Below, in pieces: positions 25,712-34,900 of a DNA stretch of 64,000 bases. A program made the position numbers and the translations under genes. The DNA comes from Butyrivibrio sp. Its GTDB lineage: Bacteria > Bacillota > Clostridia > Lachnospirales > Lachnospiraceae. The stretch covers positions 1 to 64,000 of the forward strand of contig NZ_JAGBLU010000091.1 in NCBI RefSeq assembly GCF_017635265.1, given 5' to 3'. Position 1 is the first letter of the stretch, and every line of letters starts with the position of its first letter. The notes below the pieces were generated by a model. The model was not told the DNA's origin. It did not search any database and was given only the letters and a program-made list of their open reading frames with translations.

Positions 25712-25728
25712 TCATATTCATAAAGACA

Positions 25729-25765
25729 AAGGCGTCTTAGAGAGTACTCTCTAAGGCGCTTTTTG
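25729..25765 (+). terminator. amt leader hairpin 1
   Basis: AAGGCGTCTTAGAGAG pairs with CTCTCTAAGGCGCTT (one bulged G), followed by TTTTGC. Same GGCG/GCGC base as leader copies A and B. Confidence 0.65.
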
Positions 25766-25857
25766 CATATATGGGTGCATGATCCGCGGACTATACACTA
25801 ATGTGTATACATGTATTCCATAAAAACTAAAAATAATACAGCATAAAGATTAAGACT

Positions 25858-25917
25858 AAGCGATGCAATGGGGCATCATACTACAAAAACGTAGTGTGCC
25901 GTTGCATCGCTTTTTTT
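25858..25917 (+). terminator. amt leader hairpin 2, intrinsic terminator
   Basis: AAGCGATGCAA (25858-25868) pairs with TTGCATCGCTT (25902-25912); an inner TACTAC/GTAGT stem closes an AAAAAC loop; T7 follows. It is about 60 bp before amt and should block it unless prevented. Confidence 0.75.
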
Positions 25918-25976
25918 ACCGGGAGATCTGTGAGGGTTTGAATTTTATGATTTTCCCGGGAGAGAGGAGAAAAAGT

Positions 25977-27746
25977 ATGAGCGAGGAAATCTTAAGCGCA
26001 ATAGACAGCAGTGTTTTTGGTGTTTGGTTTCTTATAGGTGCAGCATTGGTTTTCTGGATGCAAGCTGGATTTGCAATGTGTGAGGCTGGCTTTACAAGAG
26101 CCAAAAATACAGGAAATATCATAATGAAAAACCTTATGGATTTCTGTATTGGAACAGTAGTATTTATTCTTATCGGTTTCGGATTATTTCTTGGGGAGGA
26201 TTTAGCCGGAATAATCGGAAAACCGGGATTTGATATTTTTACAAATTATGCTGGTTTTGACTGGTCAAACTTCGTATTTAACCTTGTTTTCTGTGCTACT
26301 ACAGCAACAATCGTTTCAGGATCAATGGCTGAGAGAACAAAATTCATTTCATATTGTGTGTACTCGGCAGTTATCTCAGCAATCATTTATCCTATTGAGG
26401 CTCACTGGACATGGGGCGGTGGATGGCTGTCACAGATTGGTTTCCACGATTTTGCAGGATCTAACTGCATCCATATGGTTGGTGGTATTTCAGCTCTTAT
26501 CGGAGCAGCATTCCTTGGACCTCGTATTGGTAAGTTCGAAAGAGATAAATCAGGAAAAGTTACAAAGGTAAATGCTTTCCCTGGTCACAATCTTGTAGCA
26601 GCAGCCCTTGGTGTATTCATCCTTTGGCTTGGCTGGTACGGATTTAACGGAGCAGCTTGTACATCAGTTGATCAGCTCGGCAGCGTATTTGTTACAACAA
26701 CAATTGCTCCTGCACTTGCAACAGTTACATGCATGATCTTCACTTGGCTCAAATATGGAAAGCCTGATGTTTCAATGTGTCTCAATGCTTCACTTGCAGG
26801 ACTTGTAGCTATTACAGCTCCATGTGATGTAACAGATGCTTTTGGTGCAATCGTGATTGGTATCGTAGCAGGACTTCTTGTTTGCTTCGGTGTATGGCTG
26901 CTTGATTACAAGCTTCACGTTGATGATCCTGTTGGTGCAGTTGCAGTACACTGCCTCAATGGTATTTGGGGAACAATTGCAGTAGGTCTTTTTGCAACTA
27001 ATTCAGCTCCCGGCTATTCAATAGCTGATGCCGCAGGAAACGAAATGGTCGGCCTTTTCTACGGTGGCGGATTTAAGCTTCTTGGAATTCAGCTTCTTGG
27101 AATGTTTTCTACAGCAGCATGGACTGCAGTTACAATCAGCATCACATTCCTTGCCATCAAGGCAGTTCTTGGACTTCGTGTTTCAGAAGAAGAGGAGATC
27201 CTTGGACTTGATTCTACAGAGCATGGACTTGCATCAGCATATTCAGGATTTGCAATCATGGATGTATCAAATACTTTGAATATGGCAGTTAATGAAAATA
27301 CCGACCTTGGAGTAAGTGATTACGAAGAGGCTTCAGAGTTCCAGAAAAAAGCTTCAGTACCGGTGGTTACAGCGCCTGTACATACAGAGTCTGGAATACA
27401 TAAAGTTGTTATTATCGCAAAGTTATCCCGTTACGACAAGCTTAGACGCGCTATGAACGACCTTGGCGTAACCGGAATGACTGTTACTCAAGTCATGGGT
27501 TGTGGCGTCCAGAAGGGTTCCGGCGACATGTATCGTGGCGTCGAAATGGATGCCACACTCCTTCCTAAAATTAAACTGGAAGTTGTTGTGAGCAAGATTC
27601 CGGTTGAAGACGTTATAGAGGCAGCAAAGAAAACTCTTTATACAGGCCACATTGGAGACGGCAAGATCTTTGTTTACAGCCTCGACAATGTAGTCAAGAT
27701 CCGCACTGGAGAAGAAGGTGCTGCGGCTTTAGCTGACGTTGAGTAG
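25977..27746 (+). CDS. amt: Ammonium transporter fused to a PII signalling domain
   Basis: 589 aa. Residues 1 to about 430 are an Amt channel: AALVFWMQAGFAMCEAGFTRAKN, GGWLSQIGFHDFAGSNCIHMVGG, LGWYGFN and the twin-His region VHCLNGIWGT. Residues from about 472 are a PII (GlnB/GlnK) domain: HKVVIIAKLSRYDKLRRAM, T-loop region QKGSGDMYRGVEM with the conserved YRG Tyr, then GHIGDGKIFVYSLDNVVKIRTGEEG for nucleotide binding. Normally GlnK is a separate protein that plugs Amt when nitrogen is ample; here it is tethered. ATG 25977 follows AGAGGAG; the frame opens at 25863 inside the leader hairpin. Confidence 0.92.
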   Translation: MSEEILSAIDSSVFGVWFLIGAALVFWMQAGFAMCEAGFTRAKNTGNIIMKNLMDFCIGTVVFILIGFGLFLGEDLAGIIGKPGFDIFTNYAGFDWSNFVFNLVFCATTATIVSGSMAERTKFISYCVYSAVISAIIYPIEAHWTWGGGWLSQIGFHDFAGSNCIHMVGGISALIGAAFLGPRIGKFERDKSGKVTKVNAFPGHNLVAAALGVFILWLGWYGFNGAACTSVDQLGSVFVTTTIAPALATVTCMIFTWLKYGKPDVSMCLNASLAGLVAITAPCDVTDAFGAIVIGIVAGLLVCFGVWLLDYKLHVDDPVGAVAVHCLNGIWGTIAVGLFATNSAPGYSIADAAGNEMVGLFYGGGFKLLGIQLLGMFSTAAWTAVTISITFLAIKAVLGLRVSEEEEILGLDSTEHGLASAYSGFAIMDVSNTLNMAVNENTDLGVSDYEEASEFQKKASVPVVTAPVHTESGIHKVVIIAKLSRYDKLRRAMNDLGVTGMTVTQVMGCGVQKGSGDMYRGVEMDATLLPKIKLEVVVSKIPVEDVIEAAKKTLYTGHIGDGKIFVYSLDNVVKIRTGEEGAAALADVE

Positions 27747-27747
27747 A

Positions 27748-27922
27748 GCACTTGGCGAGGTATTGTCGAGCCTAGTGCGAACCATGGGTGAACACTTAGC
27801 GAGGTTCTGTCGAGCTTAGTGAGAATCCCAGAGTGATTAAGCAGGAGGAAAAAAGCACGAAGTGCGATTTCCGAATGTATGTAGCATGACGAGAGCGAAA
27901 CGGAGTCATGCGTATATCACTC
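27748..27922. repeat. Cluster of palindromic repeats in the amt-asnB gap
   Basis: Two related hairpins come first: GCACTTGGC/GCCTAGTGC (27748-27778) and CACTTAGC/GCTTAGTG (27793-27821), each with GCGAGG and TCGAGC inside. Then a composite element bounded by GAGTGAT (27831) and ATCACTC (27916-27922): hairpin GCAC-GAA-GTGC, the segment GATTTCCGAATGTATG, and hairpin GCATGAC/GTCATGC with GCGAAACGGAG in the loop. The same order of parts occurs at 55274-55434 in the atp operon. Confidence 0.7.
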
Positions 27923-27957
27923 AAATATATATAACTAACCACCCAGGAGGAAACAGT

Positions 27958-29541
27958 ATGTGCGCAATTCTTACATACGCAAGAGAATCGGTAAGCGAAG
28001 AATTCTTTGAAGAAATGCTGGAAAAAACGGCATCTCGTGGACCTGACATGACCAGAAAACAAAAGGTAAAAGGCGGATGGATGGGCTTTAATCGCCTTTC
28101 AATCATGGGCCTTTCAGAGGAAGGCATGCAGCCGTTTAATCATGGAAAAAATACCGTTATCTGCAATGGAGAGCTCTACGGCTTCAAAGATTTAAAAAAG
28201 TATCTTACATCTCTTGGATACAGCTTTAAAAGCGAAAGCGATTGCGAGATACTGCTTCCTTTGTATGAAAAACTTGGCACAAAAATGTTTGGTCTTCTTG
28301 ATGCCGAATTTGCATGCGTTATCTATGACGGGGAGAAAAAGAAATTCATAGCAGCCAGAGATCCAATCGGGATCAGACCGCTTTACTACGGCTATGACAG
28401 CGAAGGATACATCATTTTTGCATCAGAACCTAAGAACCTGGTGGGAGTTACAGATAAGATAATGCCTTTCCCACCGGGGCATTACTATGAAGACGGAGAG
28501 TTTGTCTGCTATAGGGATCTGACTAAGGTAAAAGAAATATCAACAGACAGTCTCGAAGTCGTAACCGAGAAGATCCACGACAAACTCCTTAATGGAATTA
28601 AAAAGCGACTGGATGCTGATGCTCCTGTGGGATTTCTTTTGTCCGGAGGTCTTGATTCATCACTTGTATGCGGTGTGGCAGCAAGCCTTTCAGATAAGCC
28701 ACTTGAGACATTTGCAATCGGCATGGATATAGATGCCATTGACCTGAAATATGCCAGAGAAGTAGCAGATTACATCCACAGCAATCACCATGAAGTAATC
28801 ATTACAAAAGAAGATGTCATTAAGGCCATAGAACCTGTTATACATGCTCTTGGAACTTACGACATCACTACCATAAGAGCTTCAATAGGAATGTATCTTC
28901 TGTGCAAGTGGATTCATGAAAACACTGATATCAAGGTGGTCCTTACCGGCGAGATATCGGATGAACTCTTTGGCTACAAGTACACAGACTTTGCGCCAAG
29001 TGCGGAAGCTTTTCAGGAAGAAGCAGCCAAAAGAATCAGAGAAATCCACATGTATGACGTCCTGCGAGCAGACAGATGCATAAGCGTAAATTCACTCGAA
29101 GCAAGAGTTCCTTTCGGAGATATGGATTTTGTGGATTATGTCATGAGCATTGATCCACAGAAAAAACTCAATACTTATGGCATTGGAAAATTTCTTTTGC
29201 GAAAGGCCTTTGAAAAGGACGAAGTGATACCCCATTCAATCCTAATGAGAGAAAAAGCAGCTTTCTCGGATGCTGTGGGTCATTCCCTTAGGGACGACCT
29301 CATGGAATATGCAGATGAGAAGTACACCTACGCGGAATATGAGGGCCTAAGGAAAAAATATACTCACGCAAAGCCCTTCACAAAGGAATCACTTCTTTAT
29401 AGAGAGATATTTGAAAAATACTATCCGGGACAGTCGGATACGATCATAGATTTCTGGATGCCAAATAAGAACTGGGAAGGCTGTAATGTCAACGATCCAT
29501 CAGCAAGAGTCCTTTCCAACTATGGAGCTTCAGGTAAATAA
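27958..29541 (+). CDS. asnB: Asparagine synthetase, glutamine-hydrolysing
   Basis: Makes asparagine from aspartate, ATP and glutamine. 527 aa, class II amidotransferase plus synthetase domains. The nucleophile Cys2 follows the start Met (MCAILTYA), which fixes the start at 27958 with AGGAGG upstream. Glutaminase-domain motifs SRGPDM, GFNRLSIMGL and ICNGELYG are present, and the synthetase PP-loop is SGGLDSSLV. It lies between amt and the type III glutamine synthetase gene, in the ammonium assimilation block. Confidence 0.94.
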   Translation: MCAILTYARESVSEEFFEEMLEKTASRGPDMTRKQKVKGGWMGFNRLSIMGLSEEGMQPFNHGKNTVICNGELYGFKDLKKYLTSLGYSFKSESDCEILLPLYEKLGTKMFGLLDAEFACVIYDGEKKKFIAARDPIGIRPLYYGYDSEGYIIFASEPKNLVGVTDKIMPFPPGHYYEDGEFVCYRDLTKVKEISTDSLEVVTEKIHDKLLNGIKKRLDADAPVGFLLSGGLDSSLVCGVAASLSDKPLETFAIGMDIDAIDLKYAREVADYIHSNHHEVIITKEDVIKAIEPVIHALGTYDITTIRASIGMYLLCKWIHENTDIKVVLTGEISDELFGYKYTDFAPSAEAFQEEAAKRIREIHMYDVLRADRCISVNSLEARVPFGDMDFVDYVMSIDPQKKLNTYGIGKFLLRKAFEKDEVIPHSILMREKAAFSDAVGHSLRDDLMEYADEKYTYAEYEGLRKKYTHAKPFTKESLLYREIFEKYYPGQSDTIIDFWMPNKNWEGCNVNDPSARVLSNYGASGK

Positions 29542-29560
29542 ACATACGGAGGAGAAAAAG

Positions 29561-31669
29561 ATGATAGAAGCAAGCAAATTAACAGAAGAATTCGGAAGCC
29601 TTGTATTTAATGACAAAGTAATGAGAGAGCGTCTTCCAAAAGACATTTATAAGGCAGTTCATAAGACGATTGAGAAAGGAACACACTTAGAGCTCGAGGT
29701 TGCCAACTGCGTAGCTGCAACCATGAAGGAATGGGCTGTTGAGAACGGAGCAACTCATTTTACACATTGGTTCCAGCCTATGACAGGTCTCACAGCAGAG
29801 AAGCATGACAGCTTTATTTCACCTACAGATGACGGAAGAGTCATTATGGAATTTTCAGGAAAAGAGCTTGTAAAGGGCGAACCTGATGCATCAAGCTTCC
29901 CATCAGGAGGACTTCGTGCAACATTTGAGGCAAGGGGTTATACAGCATGGGATCCTTCATCACCGGCATTTATCAAGGATGGATCACTCTATATTCCAAC
30001 AGCATTCTGTTCATATGGCGGTGAAGCTCTTGATAAAAAGACACCTCTTTTAAGGTCAATGGAGGCTCTTTCAAATGAAGCAGTAAAACTCCTTCATCTT
30101 CTCGGATATGAGGATGTGAACAGAGTAAATACAACAATCGGTTCAGAACAGGAGTATTTCCTTATTGATAAAGAATATTACAAAAAGAGAAAAGACCTTC
30201 TTTTCACAGGAAGAACACTTATCGGAGCCCCTGCTACTAAGGGACAGGAAATGGAGGACCATTACTTTGGCGTTATAAAGCCCAAGGTATCAGCATACAT
30301 GCATGACCTTGATGAAGAGCTTTGGAAACTAGGAATCCCTGCCAAGACCAAGCACAATGAGGTTGCTCCATCACAGCATGAGCTTGCTCCTGTATTTGAA
30401 ACAGCAAACATCGCTGTTGATCACAACCAGCTCACAATGGAAGTTATGAAAAAAGTTGCTGACAAGCACAATTACGCTTGTCTTTTGCATGAGAAGCCAT
30501 TTGAAGGAATCAATGGATCAGGTAAGCACAATAACTGGTCTGTATGCACAGATACCGGAATGAACCTTCTTGATCCGGGCAAAAATCCGGGAGAGAACAC
30601 TCCTTTCCTTGTATTCCTTATGGCTGTAATTGCAGCAGTTGATGAGTATGCACCAATTCTTCGTCTGTCAGTTGCATCTGCAGGAAACGATCACAGACTT
30701 GGCGGAAATGAGGCACCACCAGCAATCATCTCAATCTTCGTTGGTGATGAGCTGGCAGAAGTACTTAAGGCAGTAGAAGAAGGAAGTGCATACCAGAGTG
30801 CAGGCAAAGTTCAGATGGCAATGGGGGCAACAGTCCTTCCACACTTTACAAAAGATAACACAGACAGAAACAGAACATCACCATTTGCTTTCACAGGAAA
30901 CAAGTTTGAGTTCCGTATGCCCGGTTCATCAGTTTCTGTAGCAAATGCCAACATCGTCCTCAACACAGCAGTTGCAGAAGAAGTTGCAAAGCTTTATGAA
31001 AAGCTTGCTCCTTTCAAGGGCGAAGAACTTAAAGCAAAGATAGCAGAAGTTCTCAAAGAGACACTTGTAGCTCACAAGAGAGTTCTTTTCAACGGAAACG
31101 GATATACAGATGAGTGGGTAGAGGAAGCAGCAAAAAGAGGACTTCCAAACCTTAAGTCCCTTCCTGATGCAATGCCATACTGGATTTCAGATGAGTCAAT
31201 TGAGCTTTTCACAAAGCACGGCATCTTCACAAAAGAAGAGATCCATTCAAGATACGAGATCCTTCTTGAGAATTATTCAAAGTCAGTTCACATCGAGTCT
31301 CTCACCATGCAGGAGATGGTAAGAAAAGACCTTACAGAAGGCATCGTTGCTTACGAAAAGGATCTTGGAAAAGAGGCAATGCAGAAAAAGAGTCTTCTTG
31401 GAGACAAGGCTGCAACTCTTGAAATTTCTCTTTTAAAGAAGCTTGATGATGCAAGCTTTGAAATGAGCAAGGCACTTGAGAAACTGGCAGAAGACACAAC
31501 AATTGCTGAGGAAAAGACAGATGCCCTTGATACTGCAGCATTTTATCAGAGTACAGTTCTTGCGGATATGGATGAGCTCAGAAAATACGCAGACCAGGCC
31601 GAGGCTCTTATCCCTGACAAATACCTCAGCTATCCAACATACGGACAGATGCTTTTCTCATTAAGATGA
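29561..31669 (+). CDS. glnN: Glutamine synthetase type III
   Basis: Forms glutamine from glutamate, ammonia and ATP. 702 aa, the typical size of GSIII (about 700 aa; GSI is about 450). Type III features: HWFQPMTGLTAEKHDSF, EFSGKELVKGEPDASSFPSGGLRATFEARGYT-type block, GSEQEYFLID with the metal-binding Glu residues, NEVAPSQHELAPVFE and GSGKHNNWS. ATG 29561 has CGGAGGAG upstream; the longer frame from 29486 overlaps asnB. It starts 19 bp after asnB, so both share a transcript. GSIII is the main glutamine synthetase in many rumen anaerobes. Confidence 0.95.
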   Translation: MIEASKLTEEFGSLVFNDKVMRERLPKDIYKAVHKTIEKGTHLELEVANCVAATMKEWAVENGATHFTHWFQPMTGLTAEKHDSFISPTDDGRVIMEFSGKELVKGEPDASSFPSGGLRATFEARGYTAWDPSSPAFIKDGSLYIPTAFCSYGGEALDKKTPLLRSMEALSNEAVKLLHLLGYEDVNRVNTTIGSEQEYFLIDKEYYKKRKDLLFTGRTLIGAPATKGQEMEDHYFGVIKPKVSAYMHDLDEELWKLGIPAKTKHNEVAPSQHELAPVFETANIAVDHNQLTMEVMKKVADKHNYACLLHEKPFEGINGSGKHNNWSVCTDTGMNLLDPGKNPGENTPFLVFLMAVIAAVDEYAPILRLSVASAGNDHRLGGNEAPPAIISIFVGDELAEVLKAVEEGSAYQSAGKVQMAMGATVLPHFTKDNTDRNRTSPFAFTGNKFEFRMPGSSVSVANANIVLNTAVAEEVAKLYEKLAPFKGEELKAKIAEVLKETLVAHKRVLFNGNGYTDEWVEEAAKRGLPNLKSLPDAMPYWISDESIELFTKHGIFTKEEIHSRYEILLENYSKSVHIESLTMQEMVRKDLTEGIVAYEKDLGKEAMQKKSLLGDKAATLEISLLKKLDDASFEMSKALEKLAEDTTIAEEKTDALDTAAFYQSTVLADMDELRKYADQAEALIPDKYLSYPTYGQMLFSLR

Positions 31670-31724
31670 AGTAACTCACAAAATAGTACCTGAAAAATAA
31701 GATGTATTTTCATTTATTTTTCGC

Positions 31725-31873
31725 TATACAAAGACAGGCATTTTATGTTGCACAAGCAATTTCAGGGTCTTTAGAAACGCCAGTACTTATGTCCGGTATT
31801 TTCGGACATTAGTACTGCTACGTTTTTGACGAAGCGGGAGCGTCCCTGAAATGATTGTGTAATTTAAAATGCC
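31725..31873 (+). promoter_or_regulatory. gltB promoter -10 and nested leader structure
   Basis: A -10 box TATACA (31725-31730; -35 not clear) is followed by AAGACAGGCA, like the other nitrogen leaders. An outer helix pairs GGCATTTTA (31737-31745) with TAAAATGCC (31865-31873) and ATTTCAGGG (31759-31767) with CCCTGAAAT (31844-31852). Inside it sits a hairpin AGTACTTATGTCCG/CGGACATTAGTACT (31782-31816), flanked by AAACG/CGTTT and a T5 run, a terminator shape. Outer helix and ribosome site AAGGAAGG are close, so both termination and translation might be controlled. Confidence 0.6.
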
Positions 31874-31904
31874 GTCCTTATATCAAAAAAGGAAGGAAGC
31901 CCAC

Positions 31905-34900
31905 ATGGAACCATGGATGAATGAAAGAGACGCCTGTGGTATAGGCGCCGTAATAAATATAGATGGAAAACCTGATAATAAAGTTTTGGACGATGCACTT
32001 AGCATCGTTGAAAAACTTGAGCACAGAGCGGGAAAAGACGCCACAGGTAAAGTAGGCGATGGCGTTGGAATACTTCTTCAGATTTCCCACAAGTTCTTTT
32101 CAAAAGAAGCAAAGAAGCAGGGAATAACACTTAAAAATGCCGGAGATTATGGAATAGGAATGTTCTTTCTTCCACAGGATTCAATGAAGCGTATGTTTGC
32201 AAAGCGCATGCTTGAAGTTATTGCCCAGAAGGAAAATCTTAGGGTTATCGGATGGAGAGAAGTACCTGTCCACCCTGAAATCCTGGGAGAAGTTGCAATA
32301 AACTGCATGCCACATATTGAGCAGTGCTTTATTGAAAGACCCTCGGATGTAGAAGCCGGAATTCCCTTCGATAGAAAGCTCTATTGCCTTAGAAGAGAGT
32401 ATGAGAAATCGTCTGAGGATACCTATATTTGTTCTTTTTCGTCCAGAACCATTGTGTATAAAGGAATGTTTTTGGTAGGGCAGTTGCGCAATTTCTACGA
32501 AGACCTTTTATCATCTGAATACGTTACAGCAATTGCTATGGTTCACAGCCGCTTCTCTACTAATACAACTCCTTCCTGGCAGCGTGCCCATCCATACAGG
32601 ATGATCGCACATAATGGTGAGATCAATACTATCAGAGGTAACAGCGACAGAATGCTGGCCCGTGAGGAGACCATGTCTTCCGATATGTTTGGCGAAGAGC
32701 TTGGAAAAGTATATCCTGTTATCGCTTCCTCAGGATCAGATTCTGCCATGCTCGATAATACCCTTGAATTTTTGTACATGAACGGTATGGACCTTCCCCT
32801 TGCGATGATGCTCACAATCCCTGAACCCTGGAAGCACAACGACTTTATGGCTCAGGACAGAAAAGACTTTTACCATTACTATGCAACAATGATGGAACCA
32901 TGGGATGGCCCTGCAGCAGTTCTTTTCACCGATGGAGAGGTGTTCGGTGCAACCCTCGACAGAAACGGACTTCGTCCATCAAGATACTATGTGACAAATG
33001 ACAATAGGCTTATCCTCTCATCAGAAGTGGGAGTGCTCGACATCCCTGAAGAGAGCATTGTGAAAAAATCACGCCTGTCCCCCGGGCATATGCTTCTCGT
33101 CGATACCAAGGCCGGGCGCATCATCTCTGATGAAGAGTGCAAAGATAAATACTCAAAGGCAAAACCCTACGGCGAGTGGCTTGACCGCCACCTGCTTCAT
33201 CTGGGTAAACTATCGATTCCCAACAGAAAGATCCCGACCCACTCCCAGGTGATGAGAGATAAGCTTTATAAGGTGTTCGGTTATTCCTATGAAGATGTAA
33301 AAAATCAGATCATGCCAATGGCCATGAATGGCATAGAGCCAACAGTTTCAATGGGAACAGATATCCCGCTGGCTATGCTTTCCCAGCACCACCAGCCGCT
33401 TTTTTGCTATTTTAAGCAGCTCTTTGCCCAGGTAACCAATCCGCCTATCGATTCACTTAGGGAAAAAGTGGTAACAGATACTACGGTTTATATTGGTTCT
33501 GATGGAAATCTGTTAAAAGAAAAAAGTGATAACTGCAGAGTCCTTGAAGTCAATAATCCGATCCTGACAGGTGTTGACCTCATGAAGATCGAGGCCCTTG
33601 ATCAGCCAGGATTTAAGGTAAAAAAGATATCTCTTTTGTACTATAAGAACACACCAATGGAAAGAGCTCTTGAGCAGCTTGATGTCTCAGTGGACAGAGC
33701 TGTGGCAGATGGCGTTAACATCATCATTCTCTCAGACAGAGGCGTAGATGAAAACCATATGCCAATTCCATCACTTCTTGCTGTTTCATCAGTGGAGCAG
33801 CACCTTGTAAGGACCAAGCAGCGCACAGCGGTTTCTCTCATACTTGAGAGCGGAGAACCAAGAGATGTTCATCAGATTGCGACTCTCCTTGGCTTTGGTG
33901 CGAGAGCTATCCATCCTTACCTTGCCCAGGAGTGCATAGCTGAGCTCATTGATATTGGAATACTTGATAAAGACTATCACACTGCTATTGCAGATTATAA
34001 TAAAGCCCTCCTTGGTGGCGTTGTGAAGATCGCTGCAAAGATGGGAATCTCAACACTCCAGTCATATCAGTCTGCAAGAATATTTGAGGCTATAGGACTG
34101 TCGAAGGAGTTTGTTGATAAGTATTTTACCGGAACAACAAGCCGTGTTGGCGGCATTGGAATCGCAGAAATTGGCGAGGATGTAGAATCAAGGCACAATA
34201 AAGCCTTCGATCCGCTGGGACTTCCGAGCGATACGACACTTGATTCTATAGGCTTCCACTCCCTTAGAAGTGGTGAAGACAAAGAAGACCACATGTATAG
34301 CCCAAAGACCATCGTAACACTCCAGAGAGCAGTAAGAGAGGGAGATTACGAGCGCTTTAAGGAATACACTCAGATGGTCGACGACGAGGACAGACCTCAT
34401 ACTTTAAGGGCTCTTCTTTCATTTGTTCCGGCAAAAGAGCCTGTGCCACTTGATGAAGTTGAGAGCGAAGAGCAGATAGTAAAAAGGTTCCAGACAGGTG
34501 CTATGTCATACGGCTCACTTTCAAAGGAAGCCCATGAAACCTTGGCAACAGCCATGAACAGGCTTGGTGGAAAGTCCAATACCGGAGAAGGCGGAGAGGA
34601 TGAAAGGCGATTTGGAACAGAGAAAAACAGTGCTGTTAAGCAGGTGGCTTCGGGAAGATTCGGCGTTACAAGTCAGTATCTTTTAAGCGCAAAAGAAATC
34701 CAGATAAAAATGGCACAGGGGGCAAAGCCGGGAGAAGGTGGACATCTTCCCGGAAAAAAGGTCTACCCATGGGTTGCAGCCACAAGATTTTCAACACCGG
34801 GTGTAGCACTTATTTCTCCGCCGCCACATCATGATATTTACTCTATCGAAGACTTGGCACAACTTATCTATGACCTTAAAAATGCCAATGACAAAGCAAG

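Larger units (their letters stand above)
25547..25976 (+). promoter_or_regulatory. amt leader region: inverted repeat, promoter and two hairpins
   Basis: No gene is evident in these 430 bases. From 5' to 3': an inverted repeat AAGAGAT (25654-25660) and ATCTCTT (25678-25684) whose right arm touches the -35, with a TTGTATACAA palindrome inside it; the promoter at 25683; hairpin 1; about 90 nt without clear structure containing GTGTATACAT; hairpin 2 with a T7 run; then GAGAGGAG as ribosome site. The arrangement parallels the leaders at 4630 and 20678. Confidence 0.55.

Noticed and set aside
4630..25917. ANTAR-target twin hairpins in the nitrogen leaders
   Set aside because: The paired hairpins are tempting, but the loops are not consistently hexaloops with A at position 1 and G at 4; only copy B hairpin 2 comes close.
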